NCBI GenBank assembly: GCA_003223245.1
Contig: QHYI01000106.1
Coordinates: forward strand, 92,911-156,910
DNA: 64,000 nucleotides
From: Acidobacteriota bacterium
GTDB taxonomy: Bacteria > Acidobacteriota > Terriglobia > Acidiferrales > UBA7541
Direction: 5' to 3'
Shown here: positions 9,988 to 19,358 of the stretch, piece after piece
Position numbering within the stretch: position 1 is the first letter of the stretch
How the letters are laid out: each line of letters starts with the position of its first letter
Translations under genes and position numbers: made by a program
The notes under the pieces: model-generated
Databases searched by the model: none
The model's input: only the letters and a program-made list of their open reading frames with translations
Told to the model about the DNA's origin: nothing

Positions 9988-11855
9988 GCGGTGTTCTCGG
10001 GCGATTCCAGGTTCGCAGGTGCGGCTTGTACAGTCGCAAGCATATCGTCATCAGCAAATTGCAAGTCGTGCAGCCGCGCATAGGTCCCGCCGCGAGCGAT
10101 CAATTCGGCGTGGGTGCCGCTTTCGCGAATTTGGCCGTCTTCCAATACAAGGATTTTGTCCGCGCGCCGGATAGTCGAAAGGCGATGAGCAATCACAAAG
10201 GTGGTTCGGCCAATCATTAAATTGGAGAGCGCTTTCTGCACGTAGAGTTCGGACTCGGCGTCGAGTTCTGAAGTGGCTTCGTCAAGAATAAGGATCGGCG
10301 AATCTTTCAAAATGGCCCGCGCGATGGCGATCCGCTGCCGTTGTCCGCCGCTGAGCCGCGTCCCGCGCTCTCCAATAACTGTATCGTAGCCGTTTGGCAG
10401 GGCGAGAATAAAATCCTCGGCCAGGGCTGCTTGTGCGGCGGCGATGACCTTTTCCTTGGGAACGTCGGCAAGTCCGTAGCAAATGTTATTCCACACCGTG
10501 TCGTGGAAGAGGATGTTCTCCTGCGTCACCATCGAAATTTGCGAACGCAAAGAGCGCAGCGTGACCGAACGAATATCCACTCCGTCGATGCGAATCGCTC
10601 CCGAACTCACCTCGTAAAACCTGGGGATCAGATTAACGAGCGTCGTTTTTCCGGCGCCGCTGGAGCCGACTAGCGCTATCACCTCACCCCTGGCCGCGCA
10701 GAAATCGATACCGCAAAGAACGGGCGCCGAATCATAGGAAAAACTGACGTTTTCAAAGCGAATCTCGCGCGAAAACGCGGGGAGGGGTTGCGCACCGGGA
10801 GCGTCCTGCTCTTCCTCAACCAGATCAAGAAATTTGAAAACCTGAATCGTGGCACCTTCGGCTTGCTGGAATTGTTGATAAACGGAGCCCATGCGCTTGA
10901 CCGGCTCATAGGATTTAAAGAGCGCCACGACAAACGCAAAGAACATGCCCAAAGTCATTTCCTGCAGCCGGATTTTGTCGCGGGCGTAAAGCAAGAGCAG
11001 CGCGATCACCACCGGCTGAAGCATGTCCATGAGCGGAGAACTGGCTACATAGGCGCGGACCCAGCGCATGGTCTCGCGAAGCAGCCGTTGCGCCGCCTTA
11101 CGGAACTTTCGAATCTCAAACTCTTCCATCCCAAACGCTTTGACCACGCGATTTCCGCTCACGGTTTCCTGAAGAATTTGACTGAGTTCACCCAGTCGCG
11201 TCTGGCTATCTTGCACGGAGCGGCGGATCTTCTTTCCCAACTTTCCTACCGGCCACAGCACCAGCGGCAGAAACACCGCAGAGCCCAGCGCCATGACCCA
11301 ATCGAGGCGAAGAAGCACGGCAACGAATACGATCAGCGCGAAACTCTGACGGAAGAGGTCGGCAAGGTATTCCGAAACGGCGAGCCGAGCGCGCTCCACG
11401 TCGTTGATTACCACCGACATCAGGCGGCCGGCCGGCTGGTGCTGGAAGAACCCGATGGGCTGGCGGATAAGCTTGGCGTAAATTTCATTGCGCAAATCGG
11501 TCACCGCGCGATGACCAACCGACTGAATGAGCGCGTTACCCAGGAACTCGGCAGTTGACTTGAACAGGAAAACAATCAACAGAGAGATAGAGACAACCGT
11601 CCAAACGTTGTGAATCCTTGGAGGAAAGAAATGATTCAGATAAACAGTTTTATGGAAGACCGGCATGGTGAACAGTGGAAGCGCGGAGTCGCTGGCAGCG
11701 GGATTCAGGACGCGATCGATAATCGGTACGATCAGGAAGACGATAAGGCCTTCCGCTAACGCCACCGCCGCAAGAAATATCACGCCCAAAATCACGCGGA
11801 CAAGATACGGGCGGACATATCCGAGAAGGCGTTTTAATTGTGACGATAACAACAT
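9984..11855 (-). CDS. msbA: ABC exporter, MsbA-type lipid flippase
   Basis: 623 residues from the ATG at 11855. A GTG at 11885 adds ten residues, but GGCGGAG sits a few bases before the ATG, which decides the start. N-terminal six-helix exporter domain, then a nucleotide-binding domain with Walker A GSSGAGKTT, signature LSGGQRQR, Walker B ILILDEATSELD and the switch histidine in VIAHRLST. MsbA flips lipid A-core across the inner membrane. The nearby lptB and LptC/LptA-type gene fit this, but other ABC lipid or peptide exporters share the architecture. 110 bp separate it from rapZ, and it overlaps yicC by 4 bp. Confidence 0.9.
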   Translation of the reverse strand: MLLSSQLKRLLGYVRPYLVRVILGVIFLAAVALAEGLIVFLIVPIIDRVLNPAASDSALPLFTMPVFHKTVYLNHFFPPRIHNVWTVVSISLLIVFLFKSTAEFLGNALIQSVGHRAVTDLRNEIYAKLIRQPIGFFQHQPAGRLMSVVINDVERARLAVSEYLADLFRQSFALIVFVAVLLRLDWVMALGSAVFLPLVLWPVGKLGKKIRRSVQDSQTRLGELSQILQETVSGNRVVKAFGMEEFEIRKFRKAAQRLLRETMRWVRAYVASSPLMDMLQPVVIALLLLYARDKIRLQEMTLGMFFAFVVALFKSYEPVKRMGSVYQQFQQAEGATIQVFKFLDLVEEEQDAPGAQPLPAFSREIRFENVSFSYDSAPVLCGIDFCAARGEVIALVGSSGAGKTTLVNLIPRFYEVSSGAIRIDGVDIRSVTLRSLRSQISMVTQENILFHDTVWNNICYGLADVPKEKVIAAAQAALAEDFILALPNGYDTVIGERGTRLSGGQRQRIAIARAILKDSPILILDEATSELDAESELYVQKALSNLMIGRTTFVIAHRLSTIRRADKILVLEDGQIRESGTHAELIARGGTYARLHDLQFADDDMLATVQAAPANLESPENTA

Positions 11856-11965
11856 TTTGCTCCGCCAAAATTCGGATTCAGGCACCTGTTACGCTATTCG
11901 CGGTGTTGCGGCATGTCAAGTTGCCCAAGCCATTCGCAGGTGAAACGGTCAACGCAACACGCCGG

Positions 11966-12853
11966 CTACTTTTCGATGTCTCGGTGCACGACCTTCGCCG
12001 AATAGCCGCGCTTCGCTAACGCCTTTTGCACCGATTCCGCCAACATGACCGAACGATGCTTTCCCCCGGTGCAGCCAAAAGCAATGGTCAAATAGCTCTT
12101 GCCCTCCTGGATGTAGTGCGGAATCAAATAGGTGAGCAGACTCTCGATTCGGCGCAAGAATTCACCGGTTTGTGGGAACGAGCGGATGTACTGCCGTACT
12201 TTCGGGTCCGTGCCGTTGTACGGGCGCAGCCGGGGTACAAAATGCGGGTTGGGCAGAAAGCGCACGTCAAAAACCAAGTCCGCGTCGGAAGGAATGCCAT
12301 AGCGGTAGCCGAAGCTGACTACCGAGACGAGCAGCGGGCGCCTGTCAGGATTTTTGAAGCGCGTAGTAACGAAATGACGGAGCTCGTGAACATTGAATTG
12401 GCTGGAGTCGATGACCACGTCAGCCAGCTTCCGGATCGGCTCCATCAACGCGCGCTCGTGGTTTAAGCTTTCGCGCACGGAATAATTTTTCCCGAGGGGA
12501 TGTGGGCGGCGCGTCTCGCTATAGCGCCTCAGGAGCGCATCCTCGCTCGCTTCGATAAAGACCAGCGTAATCGGATGATCCTTTTTGAGATGCTTGAACA
12601 GTTCGGGCAACTTCTCGAGTTGTAAGCCTTCGCGCGCATCCACCAGCAGCGCCGCGCGCGCAAAATCGCCTTCGCCGGCGGCATGAAGTTCCGCGAAAAT
12701 GGGGATGAGGTTTACCGGCAAGTTGTCCACGCAGTAGAAGCCCATGTCCTCAAAAGCCCGCAACACGGTGCTTTTCCCCGAGCCGGAAAGTCCCGTCAGA
12801 AGGACGAGTTGACGCGTGTCCCGTCGGGTTCGCGTGGGCGCCTTCACGGGCAA
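11966..12853 (-). CDS. rapZ: RapZ/YvcJ nucleotide-binding protein
   Basis: 295 residues. P-loop GLSGSGKS at residues 21-28, then DMGFYCVDNLPVNLIP, the VSFGYRYGIPSDADLVFDVRFLPNPHF block and the C-terminal GCTGGKHRSVMLAE, all hallmarks of this family. In enterobacteria RapZ directs RNase E to the sRNA GlmZ and controls amino-sugar synthesis; in other phyla the role is less clear. The only start fitting the short gap after rpoN is a TTG at 12853 (a GTG lies two codons later). It follows rpoN by 5 bp, without the hpf or ptsN genes often found between them. Confidence 0.95.
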   Translation of the reverse strand: MPVKAPTRTRRDTRQLVLLTGLSGSGKSTVLRAFEDMGFYCVDNLPVNLIPIFAELHAAGEGDFARAALLVDAREGLQLEKLPELFKHLKKDHPITLVFIEASEDALLRRYSETRRPHPLGKNYSVRESLNHERALMEPIRKLADVVIDSSQFNVHELRHFVTTRFKNPDRRPLLVSVVSFGYRYGIPSDADLVFDVRFLPNPHFVPRLRPYNGTDPKVRQYIRSFPQTGEFLRRIESLLTYLIPHYIQEGKSYLTIAFGCTGGKHRSVMLAESVQKALAKRGYSAKVVHRDIEK

Positions 12854-12858
12854 GCGGC

Positions 12859-14301
12859 TCAGCTCTTTACGCGGCGCTGATGAGTGCTGGGAATGCGCAT
12901 ATCCTCGCGGTATTTGGCCACAGTACGCCGGGTAACATGGATTCCGGCGTCGTCAAGCTTTTTGGCAATTTGTTCGTCGGTGAGCGGCTTGGAGGAATCC
13001 TCTTCCTCAATCATTTTCTTGACCAAGCGCTTCAAAGTCAGCAGCGACATGCCACTGCCTTCCGGTCCATTCACCGACTCGCTGAAAAAAGAGCGCAGCT
13101 CCAGAACGCCTTGCGGCGTGTGCGCGTATTTGCTGGCTACGGCGCGGCTTACTGTCGACGGGTGCACGCCAACTTCTTCCGCCACTTCCTTGATCATCAT
13201 GGGCTTGAGCGCATCGGGACCTTGATCAAGGAATTCGCCCTGCCGCGCGATGATGGATTGGCAGACGCGCAGGATCGTGTGCTTGCGCTGCTCGATGTTT
13301 TTCATCAACTGCACGGCCGCGGTGAAGCGCTCTTTGACGTAGTTGCGCACGTCGCGGTCGGCAGCGTCTTTCACAAGCAAGCGACGGTAGGTGGGGCTCA
13401 AGCGCAACTGCGGCATATCGTCTTCGTTGAGGTACGCCTGCCACAGACCGTCTACCTTGCGGAAATAGACGTCGGGCTCGACCAAGCGCGGCTCCGCCTT
13501 GTTGTAACGCAGGCCCGGCCGCGGATCGAGCTTCTTGATGATGTCGATGGCGTGCTTCACGACTTCCACCGGGCGGTTCAATGCGCGCGCAATTTCCTTT
13601 AACTGGTTGGATTGAACTTGCTTGAGATGTTCGGAAACAATTTGCTGCGCCAGAGTATTCTGCGGATCGAATGCCTTCAATTGCAGCAGCAGGCATTCGC
13701 GCAAATCGCGCGCGCCCACGCCCATGGGATCGAATTCCTGAATTACCGCTAGTGCGTCGTCCAGGTCGTCCTGCGAATATTTCCCGTTCTCGGTGAGCTC
13801 CTCGGGGGAAGCCGTGAGATATCCGTTCTCATCCAGATTGCCGATGATATTTTCCGCGACCTGCCGCACGGAGTCGGAACAGATGGTCACGCTCAATTGC
13901 CACTGAAGATGATCGGTCAACCCGGTGGGAGAAGAGAGGAACTTTTCGAAGGAAGGTCTTTCGGAAACCTCGCGCTCTTGCGACTGGCCTCCGTCGCCGC
14001 CTGTATCCAAGTATTGGTTGAAAAAAGTGCCGACATCAAACTCGTCAAAGGGATTGGGTTCCGGCTTCTCCGGAACCTTTTCGGTTTCTTCCTTCAGAAA
14101 ATTCTCGTCACTGTAATTGTCGGCTTGCGTAGGCTCTTCGCTTTGTTCCTCGAGCACCGGGTTGGCAATCATCTCTTGATTGATCATTTCCCTGAGCTCA
14201 AGGCGGTTCAACGCCAGCACGCTGACCATCTGGACGAGGCCGGGCGTCAGAATCTGCTTCTGCGCTACCTTGAGGTTGAGTTTGAGTCCCTGCCAAGCCA
14301 T
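12859..14301 (-). CDS. rpoN: RNA polymerase sigma-54 factor
   Basis: 480 residues. Region I starts LKLNLKVAQKQILTP, followed by an acidic region II, the core-binding domain, a helix-turn-helix (VAEEVGVHPSTVSRAV) and the RpoN box TRRTVAKYRED in the last 25 residues. It recognises -24/-12 promoters and needs an AAA+ activator; no such activator is in this window. ATG start 28 bp after lptB. Complete by length and motifs. Confidence 0.97.
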   Translation of the reverse strand: MAWQGLKLNLKVAQKQILTPGLVQMVSVLALNRLELREMINQEMIANPVLEEQSEEPTQADNYSDENFLKEETEKVPEKPEPNPFDEFDVGTFFNQYLDTGGDGGQSQEREVSERPSFEKFLSSPTGLTDHLQWQLSVTICSDSVRQVAENIIGNLDENGYLTASPEELTENGKYSQDDLDDALAVIQEFDPMGVGARDLRECLLLQLKAFDPQNTLAQQIVSEHLKQVQSNQLKEIARALNRPVEVVKHAIDIIKKLDPRPGLRYNKAEPRLVEPDVYFRKVDGLWQAYLNEDDMPQLRLSPTYRRLLVKDAADRDVRNYVKERFTAAVQLMKNIEQRKHTILRVCQSIIARQGEFLDQGPDALKPMMIKEVAEEVGVHPSTVSRAVASKYAHTPQGVLELRSFFSESVNGPEGSGMSLLTLKRLVKKMIEEEDSSKPLTDEQIAKKLDDAGIHVTRRTVAKYREDMRIPSTHQRRVKS

Positions 14302-14329
14302 CTATGCGCTCGTCTCTTTGTTGCAGAAA

Positions 14330-15055
14330 TCAGTTGAGCCGGAAATGATCGCCCAGATAAACGCGCCGAACTTCCGGATCGGCGCTCAGTTCTTCGGGGC
14401 GGCCTTTCCTAAATATTTTCCCATTTTTCAAGATATATGCGTGATCCGTTACGCTAAGAGTTTCTCGGACGTTATGATCGGTAATCAGCACACCAATCCC
14501 CGACTTCGCCAAATCCCGGATAATTTCCTGGAGATCCTTTACCGTTAGAGGGTCAATACCGGAAAAAGGCTCATCGAGGAGAATAAAGGATGGCTGCAGC
14601 GTGAGGGAACGGGCAATTTCGAGCCGGCGGCGCTCCCCGCCCGAAAGAGTATAAGCCTTGTTTGTTCTGACCGTTTCTAGCCCCATCTGCACCAACAACT
14701 CCTCTAAGCGATCCCGCTGCTGCTCGGGCGTAAGAGGGAGTGTCTCCAACACCCCGAGCAGATTCTCTTCACTCGTAAGTTGGCGAAAGACCGAGGGTTC
14801 TTGAGGAAGATAGCTGATGCCACTTCTGGCCCGGAGATACATGGGCAAGTCAGTGATTTCGTCGCCGTTCAGCAGTACGCGGCCGGAATCCGGCCGGGCG
14901 AGACCCACGAGAATATAAAACGTTGTCGTCTTTCCTGCGCCATTCGGGCCAAGCAGCCCGACGACTTCACCCTGACCGATCTCCAGTTCGACGTCGTCAA
15001 CGACTTTGCGGCCACGGTAAGACTTGCTTAACTCGAGGGCCTGGAGCTTCAGCAT
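14330..15055 (-). CDS. lptB: LPS export ABC ATPase
   Basis: 241 residues. It powers the LptB2FG machine that extracts LPS from the inner membrane. Walker [10 protein letters not shown] (near residue 40), Q-loop [14 protein letters not shown], signature LSGGERRR, Walker [13 protein letters not shown] and the switch histidine ITDHNVRET are all present and match LptB closely. Begins 6 bp after the LptC/LptA-type gene and leads into rpoN, the classical lptA-lptB-rpoN order. Confidence 0.96.
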   Translation of the reverse strand: MLKLQALELSKSYRGRKVVDDVELEIGQGEVVGLLGPNGAGKTTTFYILVGLARPDSGRVLLNGDEITDLPMYLRARSGISYLPQEPSVFRQLTSEENLLGVLETLPLTPEQQRDRLEELLVQMGLETVRTNKAYTLSGGERRRLEIARSLTLQPSFILLDEPFSGIDPLTVKDLQEIIRDLAKSGIGVLITDHNVRETLSVTDHAYILKNGKIFRKGRPEELSADPEVRRVYLGDHFRLN

Positions 15056-15061
15056 ACCTCG

Positions 15062-17443
15062 TCATTTCTCGACTCGGTGCTTCGTCAACGTCCGCGAACC
15101 TTTTTCTGAGTCCACAATGATCGTATCATCCGCTAAAAAGAAGGTCAATTGACGGCCCGTGGTGGTCCCTTCGGAAGCATCGAAAATCGTGGGATTTCCG
15201 CCAGTCATCACGAATTTCCCGTCCGCGGCGGAATATTCGCCGCGCTCTGCCGTAGCTTTTCTAGTTCCCTGCTGCACAATCACCCCCCCGGTAGCGACCG
15301 CGCGGCTGATTTGTTCTGCACCGGCTGCAGCTCCCTGCGGAGCCGTGTTGGCTTTTTCACTGCGTGTGAAATAGAGGTCCATTTGCGGTGCCCGAATTTC
15401 CTGCTCGGCCGATTGCGCCACCACGTTCTTTTCCAGATGCGCACGGTTCTGCAATTCGTCATAAGTCAGGGTGCCAGCGGTAATGTGCCAGAGCCAGAGC
15501 TTTACCTTGTTGGGTGTCGGCTGTTGGACAGACAATGCCCGGGCAGGCGTTGCTCCTGGTCCGGGGCTCTGCGGAAATACCGCCCGAACATTTCCCGAAG
15601 CATTCAGGGTTTTGGTCTCGCGCAGCAGTTCAATCGAGTCCGCTTCCATTACCGAATCACCCTGCCACAGCCGCCCATGGCCCATATAAACAGCTCGGCC
15701 TGTCTTGGAGTTCGCGCGCAAGCTGTCCGCCGCGATGTTTGCGGGAACCGCTGCAAGGTGTAAAGCGCTCCCTTTCGAGGAAAAGTCGGTCGACCGTACC
15801 CCTCCTTCCGCGCGGATATCTCCCGAGCTTTGCGCAAAGGTAATCCGCCGCGCCCGCGTCTCGGTGGTAGCATCCCGCACGACCGCATTTCCCGCGAGCG
15901 TGGCCGTTCGCGCGGACCGGACAAACACGGCGCGGTCCGCCTGGCCGCTGCGGTCGTCTTCTTTGAGCTTTACGTCCCCTTGTAATTCCATTTGCGCCCA
16001 GCCGCCCGTCTCCAACAACTGCGCGCTACCCTTTTTTGCTGTCGCCGTCTGCACGGGCTTGCCCGGCAGAGTTCGCTCGGTTACGACGTTGCCGGATGCA
16101 AGGAGCTGATCCGCTTTGCCGTCGGACCCGAACTTCAGCTCCAGTTTGTCGGCGGTCAGTTTTGTTTGCGACGGTCCAGCTTCTGCCGCAGCTGAAGAGG
16201 TTGCGGGCGGTAACGCTGGATCGCTCCATTTCAGCGTTCCCCGCGCCAGCGTTTCGGCTCGTTCCGGAGCACTTCTCTCCCCGTTCCTGTGCTCGGCAAA
16301 TTCCACAAGCAGCGCGCTGGTTTGCAGGGTCCTCGATTCTCCCGGTTTCTCCATCTTTGAAGCCAGCAGCACGTTCCCTCTCAGAATCAGATCTTTCGGC
16401 TGATTCGCTTTCGGCCACAGTTCCAAAGAAGCATTGTCAGCGCTGAACTCATCCGCATCTTTTCCGCTCTGCTCGGAACCCTTGACGCCACCGGCAGCCT
16501 CGATTTTGGTGAGCCAACCCTCGGTAGTGAAATTCGCTGTTACTGTTTCACCGCTCAAATGCGTAGCGCTATCTTTTCCGCGAGATTCCATCTCGGGCTT
16601 TTGCCCTTCAGCCGCCGTGGCCAGCAGCTTTTCCGCGTGGAACGCTTTGTCGAGGGCCAAGGTTATTTCTCCAGCCTTGAGCCGCGCAGAAGCCGTTTGT
16701 GCCTCTACCAACCCGCGTAGATGCACAACTCGTGAGTCGCGCTGGAAATCCGCGCTCTTTGCAGTGACACGCACTGGCTCGTGGACCGCCGCCCCGGTGT
16801 GCTTGTCCGTAGGTACGGCATTGGCAGGAGTCAGCAGGAAATTGACGTCCCGCAACAGCTGCACCGCGCCTTCTTGCGACTTGTACTCCACGCCAACCGC
16901 CTGTCCTTGGCCATGGGGAAAAACCAGATTGACCGGCTGGTCGGATTGCGCGATCCCCGTCGCATGGTTGAAGGTTACGCCGTGCGTTTCCACATGAACG
17001 ATTTGCGCGGTCTTTCCTTTGTCTTGTTCGGCCCGCGCCGCATCCTCGGCGCTCTGCAGATTAAGTTCCACTTTGCCGCTGCAGACGATGCTCCAGGCAT
17101 CCCTCTCGTACTGGCAACTTTTCGTGTGGATCGTATCGTGCCGCGCCCCAGTATTTCCAAAAATTGTGATGGTCACGTCTTCCATCAAGCTCGCCGGCTT
17201 GTCCTTAAAGTCCGTGGCTTTCAACGCTTCCACCGTGAAAACCTTCCGGTTGCCTACGACTTTCGAAAACGTTAGCCCGCTCGATAGCCGGGTAACGTCT
17301 TGCGGCGCCGGCGGCGGAGCCTTCTCCCTTTCCTGATGCGCCACCCACTTGCGTTCCAGGTACACGCCTACCGTAAGCAACGCCAGCAAGCATGCCGTAG
17401 CAGCCGACCAGCGAGCATATCTGGCCGCCTCGCTTCTCTTCAT
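15062..17443 (-). CDS. Large LptC/LptA (OstA)-type periplasmic LPS bridge protein
   Basis: 793 residues, several times the length of E. coli LptC or LptA (each under 200). One membrane helix at about residues 13-31 anchors a periplasmic region. The part after the anchor (GLTFSKVVGNRKVFTVEA...) has the LptC look. The rest repeats OstA-like strands: pairs such as MEDVTITIF, ARRITFA, ANIAADSL and a C-terminal GGNPTIFDASEGTTTGRQL that resembles the end of LptA. It probably links the LptBFG complex to the outer membrane as one long beta-jellyroll. First gene of the minus-strand operon, 6 bp before lptB. The number of OstA repeats needs structure prediction. Confidence 0.85.
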   Translation of the reverse strand: MKRSEAARYARWSAATACLLALLTVGVYLERKWVAHQEREKAPPPAPQDVTRLSSGLTFSKVVGNRKVFTVEALKATDFKDKPASLMEDVTITIFGNTGARHDTIHTKSCQYERDAWSIVCSGKVELNLQSAEDAARAEQDKGKTAQIVHVETHGVTFNHATGIAQSDQPVNLVFPHGQGQAVGVEYKSQEGAVQLLRDVNFLLTPANAVPTDKHTGAAVHEPVRVTAKSADFQRDSRVVHLRGLVEAQTASARLKAGEITLALDKAFHAEKLLATAAEGQKPEMESRGKDSATHLSGETVTANFTTEGWLTKIEAAGGVKGSEQSGKDADEFSADNASLELWPKANQPKDLILRGNVLLASKMEKPGESRTLQTSALLVEFAEHRNGERSAPERAETLARGTLKWSDPALPPATSSAAAEAGPSQTKLTADKLELKFGSDGKADQLLASGNVVTERTLPGKPVQTATAKKGSAQLLETGGWAQMELQGDVKLKEDDRSGQADRAVFVRSARTATLAGNAVVRDATTETRARRITFAQSSGDIRAEGGVRSTDFSSKGSALHLAAVPANIAADSLRANSKTGRAVYMGHGRLWQGDSVMEADSIELLRETKTLNASGNVRAVFPQSPGPGATPARALSVQQPTPNKVKLWLWHITAGTLTYDELQNRAHLEKNVVAQSAEQEIRAPQMDLYFTRSEKANTAPQGAAAGAEQISRAVATGGVIVQQGTRKATAERGEYSAADGKFVMTGGNPTIFDASEGTTTGRQLTFFLADDTIIVDSEKGSRTLTKHRVEK

Positions 17444-17536
17444 GCTTTCAGTTTAAGCAAAATTTCAGAGGTCTGTATACAAAGCTGCTTTGTCGGGTAT
17501 TCCAGCGAAGCAGCGTCTTAAGACGGAATGTGAGAT

Positions 17537-17713
17537 TTACGTTTTATTGTTGGCCTTCGATGCTGACGCACCAACCGGCCGGTAGCTGGAGCAGCGGCAA
17601 TCGGGATAATTGCACTTGGCGGGGCCAGTGCGCTTGCGCTGAAAGATTCCCGCGTGGATGCTCTTGCCATGACCACATTTGCAGAGCTTGACCGAAGTCT
17701 GGGCACGCTTCAT
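17537..17713 (-). CDS. Small Cys/His-rich protein, possible zinc ribbon
   Basis: 58 residues from an ATG at 17713, preceded by AAAGGAA at about 11 bp, which decides the start. Seven Cys/His are arranged as CxCGHxxxxH near residues 11-20 and CxxxxCxC at residues 34-41, which suggests metal binding. The ends are basic and polar. It is not an enzyme I recognise; similar short CxCGH proteins occur, as far as I recall, in acidobacterial genomes. Alone between the lpt operon and the diguanylate cyclase, and on the same strand. Function unknown. Confidence 0.7.
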   Translation of the reverse strand: MKRAQTSVKLCKCGHGKSIHAGIFQRKRTGPAKCNYPDCRCSSYRPVGASASKANNKT

Positions 17714-17861
17714 AACACCGAGATTCCTTTCTTTTAGTCGCGTTGCCGAGCCGGGAATGGACAGCATTGTACTTCGAGCTGCAGTCCTCCGTCGCGCCAA
17801 ATTTGAACAGCAAACCCACCGGACATGGGCAAAGGGGGATGGGTAGTGGTGCGAAGAAGAA

Positions 17862-19037
17862 TTATCCGGCCGATTCAGCGGTCGATATGTTGGGCAGGAT
17901 CCCGATGTTTGCGGCTGCCACACTGTCTCGCTGGGTGTTTTTCACTAGGTACATGGCTTCATCGGCGAGATGCAGCAGGCCTTCCTTGGTGCGCGAATCC
18001 ACGGGGTAGGAAGCCACGCCGAGGCTGGGTGTTAGTCGAATTTTCAACCCTTCCTTTTCCAGCCAGACGCTCTCGCGGATCAGTTTGTGCAACCGGCGCG
18101 CGACATTGATGGCGTTTTCTTTCGACGTTTGCGGCAGCAAGAGCACGAATTCGTCGCCACCGTACCGGAAAGCGAAATCAATTAGCCGGCAGTGTGCCTT
18201 TAAGGCATTCCCGATTTCGCCGAGCAACCGTGAGCCCACCAAGTGTCCATGCGTGTCGTTCACCAGCTTGAAGTGGTCCAAATCGATGAACACCAACGAA
18301 AACTCGTAGTTGTAGCGCTGCGAACGGTAAATCTCCGTTTCCAGGATGAAGCTCATGTGCCGCGCGTTGTAGAGCGAGGTGCAGTCGTCCCGGATGGTCA
18401 GGTCATGAATTTTCTTTACATGCCGCGCGTTTTCCAAGGCGATGGCGGCAAAGTCGGAAAGCGCTTCGAGCAGCTTCAGGTCGCGCGGATCAAACCCGTC
18501 GGGTCCGACGCAATTGATCAATTCAATTACGCCCAGGCAGGTATCGCGGAAACGAACGGGCACGGCAACGATAGATTGCGTCTCAGTTTTGGTCTTTTCG
18601 TCTACTTTGGAGAAAAACCGGGTGTCCTTGGAAGTATCGGGGACGACCACCGTTTCGCCGTGCTGCGCCACCCAGCCGGCAATGCCCTGCCCCATTCCGA
18701 TGCGAACGTCTCTCAGCGCTTGCGAGGCTTTTCCAACGGCCAGCTCAAAATACAGTTCCTGTTTTTCTTCATCCAACAATAGCAGCGACCAATTATCCGG
18801 ACGCAGGAATTCGTCGATCTTTTCCATGATCGTCCGGAGGACCTGATCGAGCTGCAGAGACGAGGTGAGCGCCTTCCCCAATTCCTGGAAGACCGCGACT
18901 TCCCCTTTTTCGCGTTCGGACGACGTCGCAACATTGCGCCGCCGCTCGACTGCCGGAAACTGGTTTACTTCTTCCACGCCTCGATACGCCTGCCCTTTGT
19001 GGTTTTGCAACCGCCCTTCATTTTCGCGATCGTGCAC
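17862..19037 (-). CDS. GAF-domain diguanylate cyclase
   Basis: 391 residues from a GTG at 19037; the start is uncertain because no clear ribosome site is seen and the first 40 residues are polar. A GAF sensor domain (about 45-200) contains GMGQGIAGWVAQHGE and VPVRFRDTCLGVIEL. A GGDEF domain follows with RYGGDEF and the metal-binding FIDLDHFK. RLID lies five residues before GGDEF, which is the inhibitory site (RxxD) for c-di-GMP feedback. The protein is probably cytoplasmic, as no membrane segment is seen. Divergent from the RodZ-like gene. Confidence 0.93.
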   Translation of the reverse strand: MHDRENEGRLQNHKGQAYRGVEEVNQFPAVERRRNVATSSEREKGEVAVFQELGKALTSSLQLDQVLRTIMEKIDEFLRPDNWSLLLLDEEKQELYFELAVGKASQALRDVRIGMGQGIAGWVAQHGETVVVPDTSKDTRFFSKVDEKTKTETQSIVAVPVRFRDTCLGVIELINCVGPDGFDPRDLKLLEALSDFAAIALENARHVKKIHDLTIRDDCTSLYNARHMSFILETEIYRSQRYNYEFSLVFIDLDHFKLVNDTHGHLVGSRLLGEIGNALKAHCRLIDFAFRYGGDEFVLLLPQTSKENAINVARRLHKLIRESVWLEKEGLKIRLTPSLGVASYPVDSRTKEGLLHLADEAMYLVKNTQRDSVAAANIGILPNISTAESAG

Positions 19038-19230
19038 ACAAACATGTTCCCGCCTGCAACCTAAGCCAGCTCAGGTCTCAAGAAACACAATTCCACCCCG
19101 TCCCCGCCTGAACGCAGTGATTCTTCCTCAGTATAGGCTCCTGTTAAAAAGAGACGCAATATGCTTGTGGTACAGGCGTAGCCATCTCGCCATCTTCCCC
19201 GGACCATTCAGGACGCTGGTCCCCTCCCTA

Positions 19231-19260
19231 CCCAACTCATTCATACCCCAACTCATTCAT
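19231..19260 (+). repeat. Tandem 14-bp repeat next to a -35 box
   Basis: CCCAACTCATTCAT occurs at 19231-19244 and 19247-19260, period 16 bp, and ends exactly at the -35 hexamer of the next feature. The position suits an activator site, or the repeat may be a simple duplication. Confidence 0.6.
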
Positions 19261-19289
19261 TTGACAGTACCTTCTCGCGCCCCTATAGT
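19261..19289 (+). promoter_or_regulatory. Consensus sigma70-type promoter for the RodZ-like gene
   Basis: TTGACA at 19261-19266 and TATAGT at 19284-19289 are separated by exactly 17 bp. The match is the best I saw in the window. The start codon of the RodZ-like gene is 70 bp after the -10 box. Confidence 0.7.
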
Positions 19290-19358
19290 CCGTCAAGGGC
19301 TCATGCGCTCGCCGCGCCGCACGCCCACTCTTGTTCAACGGAAGGATAGGTCGTTTCG

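Larger units (their letters stand above)
19038..19358. other. Intergenic region with divergent promoters
   Basis: 321 bp between the GGDEF gene and the RodZ-like gene. The right side holds a 14-bp direct repeat and a consensus promoter (listed separately). The left side, upstream of the GGDEF gene, shows no clear promoter. No convincing open reading frame. Confidence 0.6.

Noticed and set aside
10788..11558. 256-residue plus-strand frame opposite msbA
   Set aside because: No domain and wrong strand for this operon; msbA motifs explain the region.
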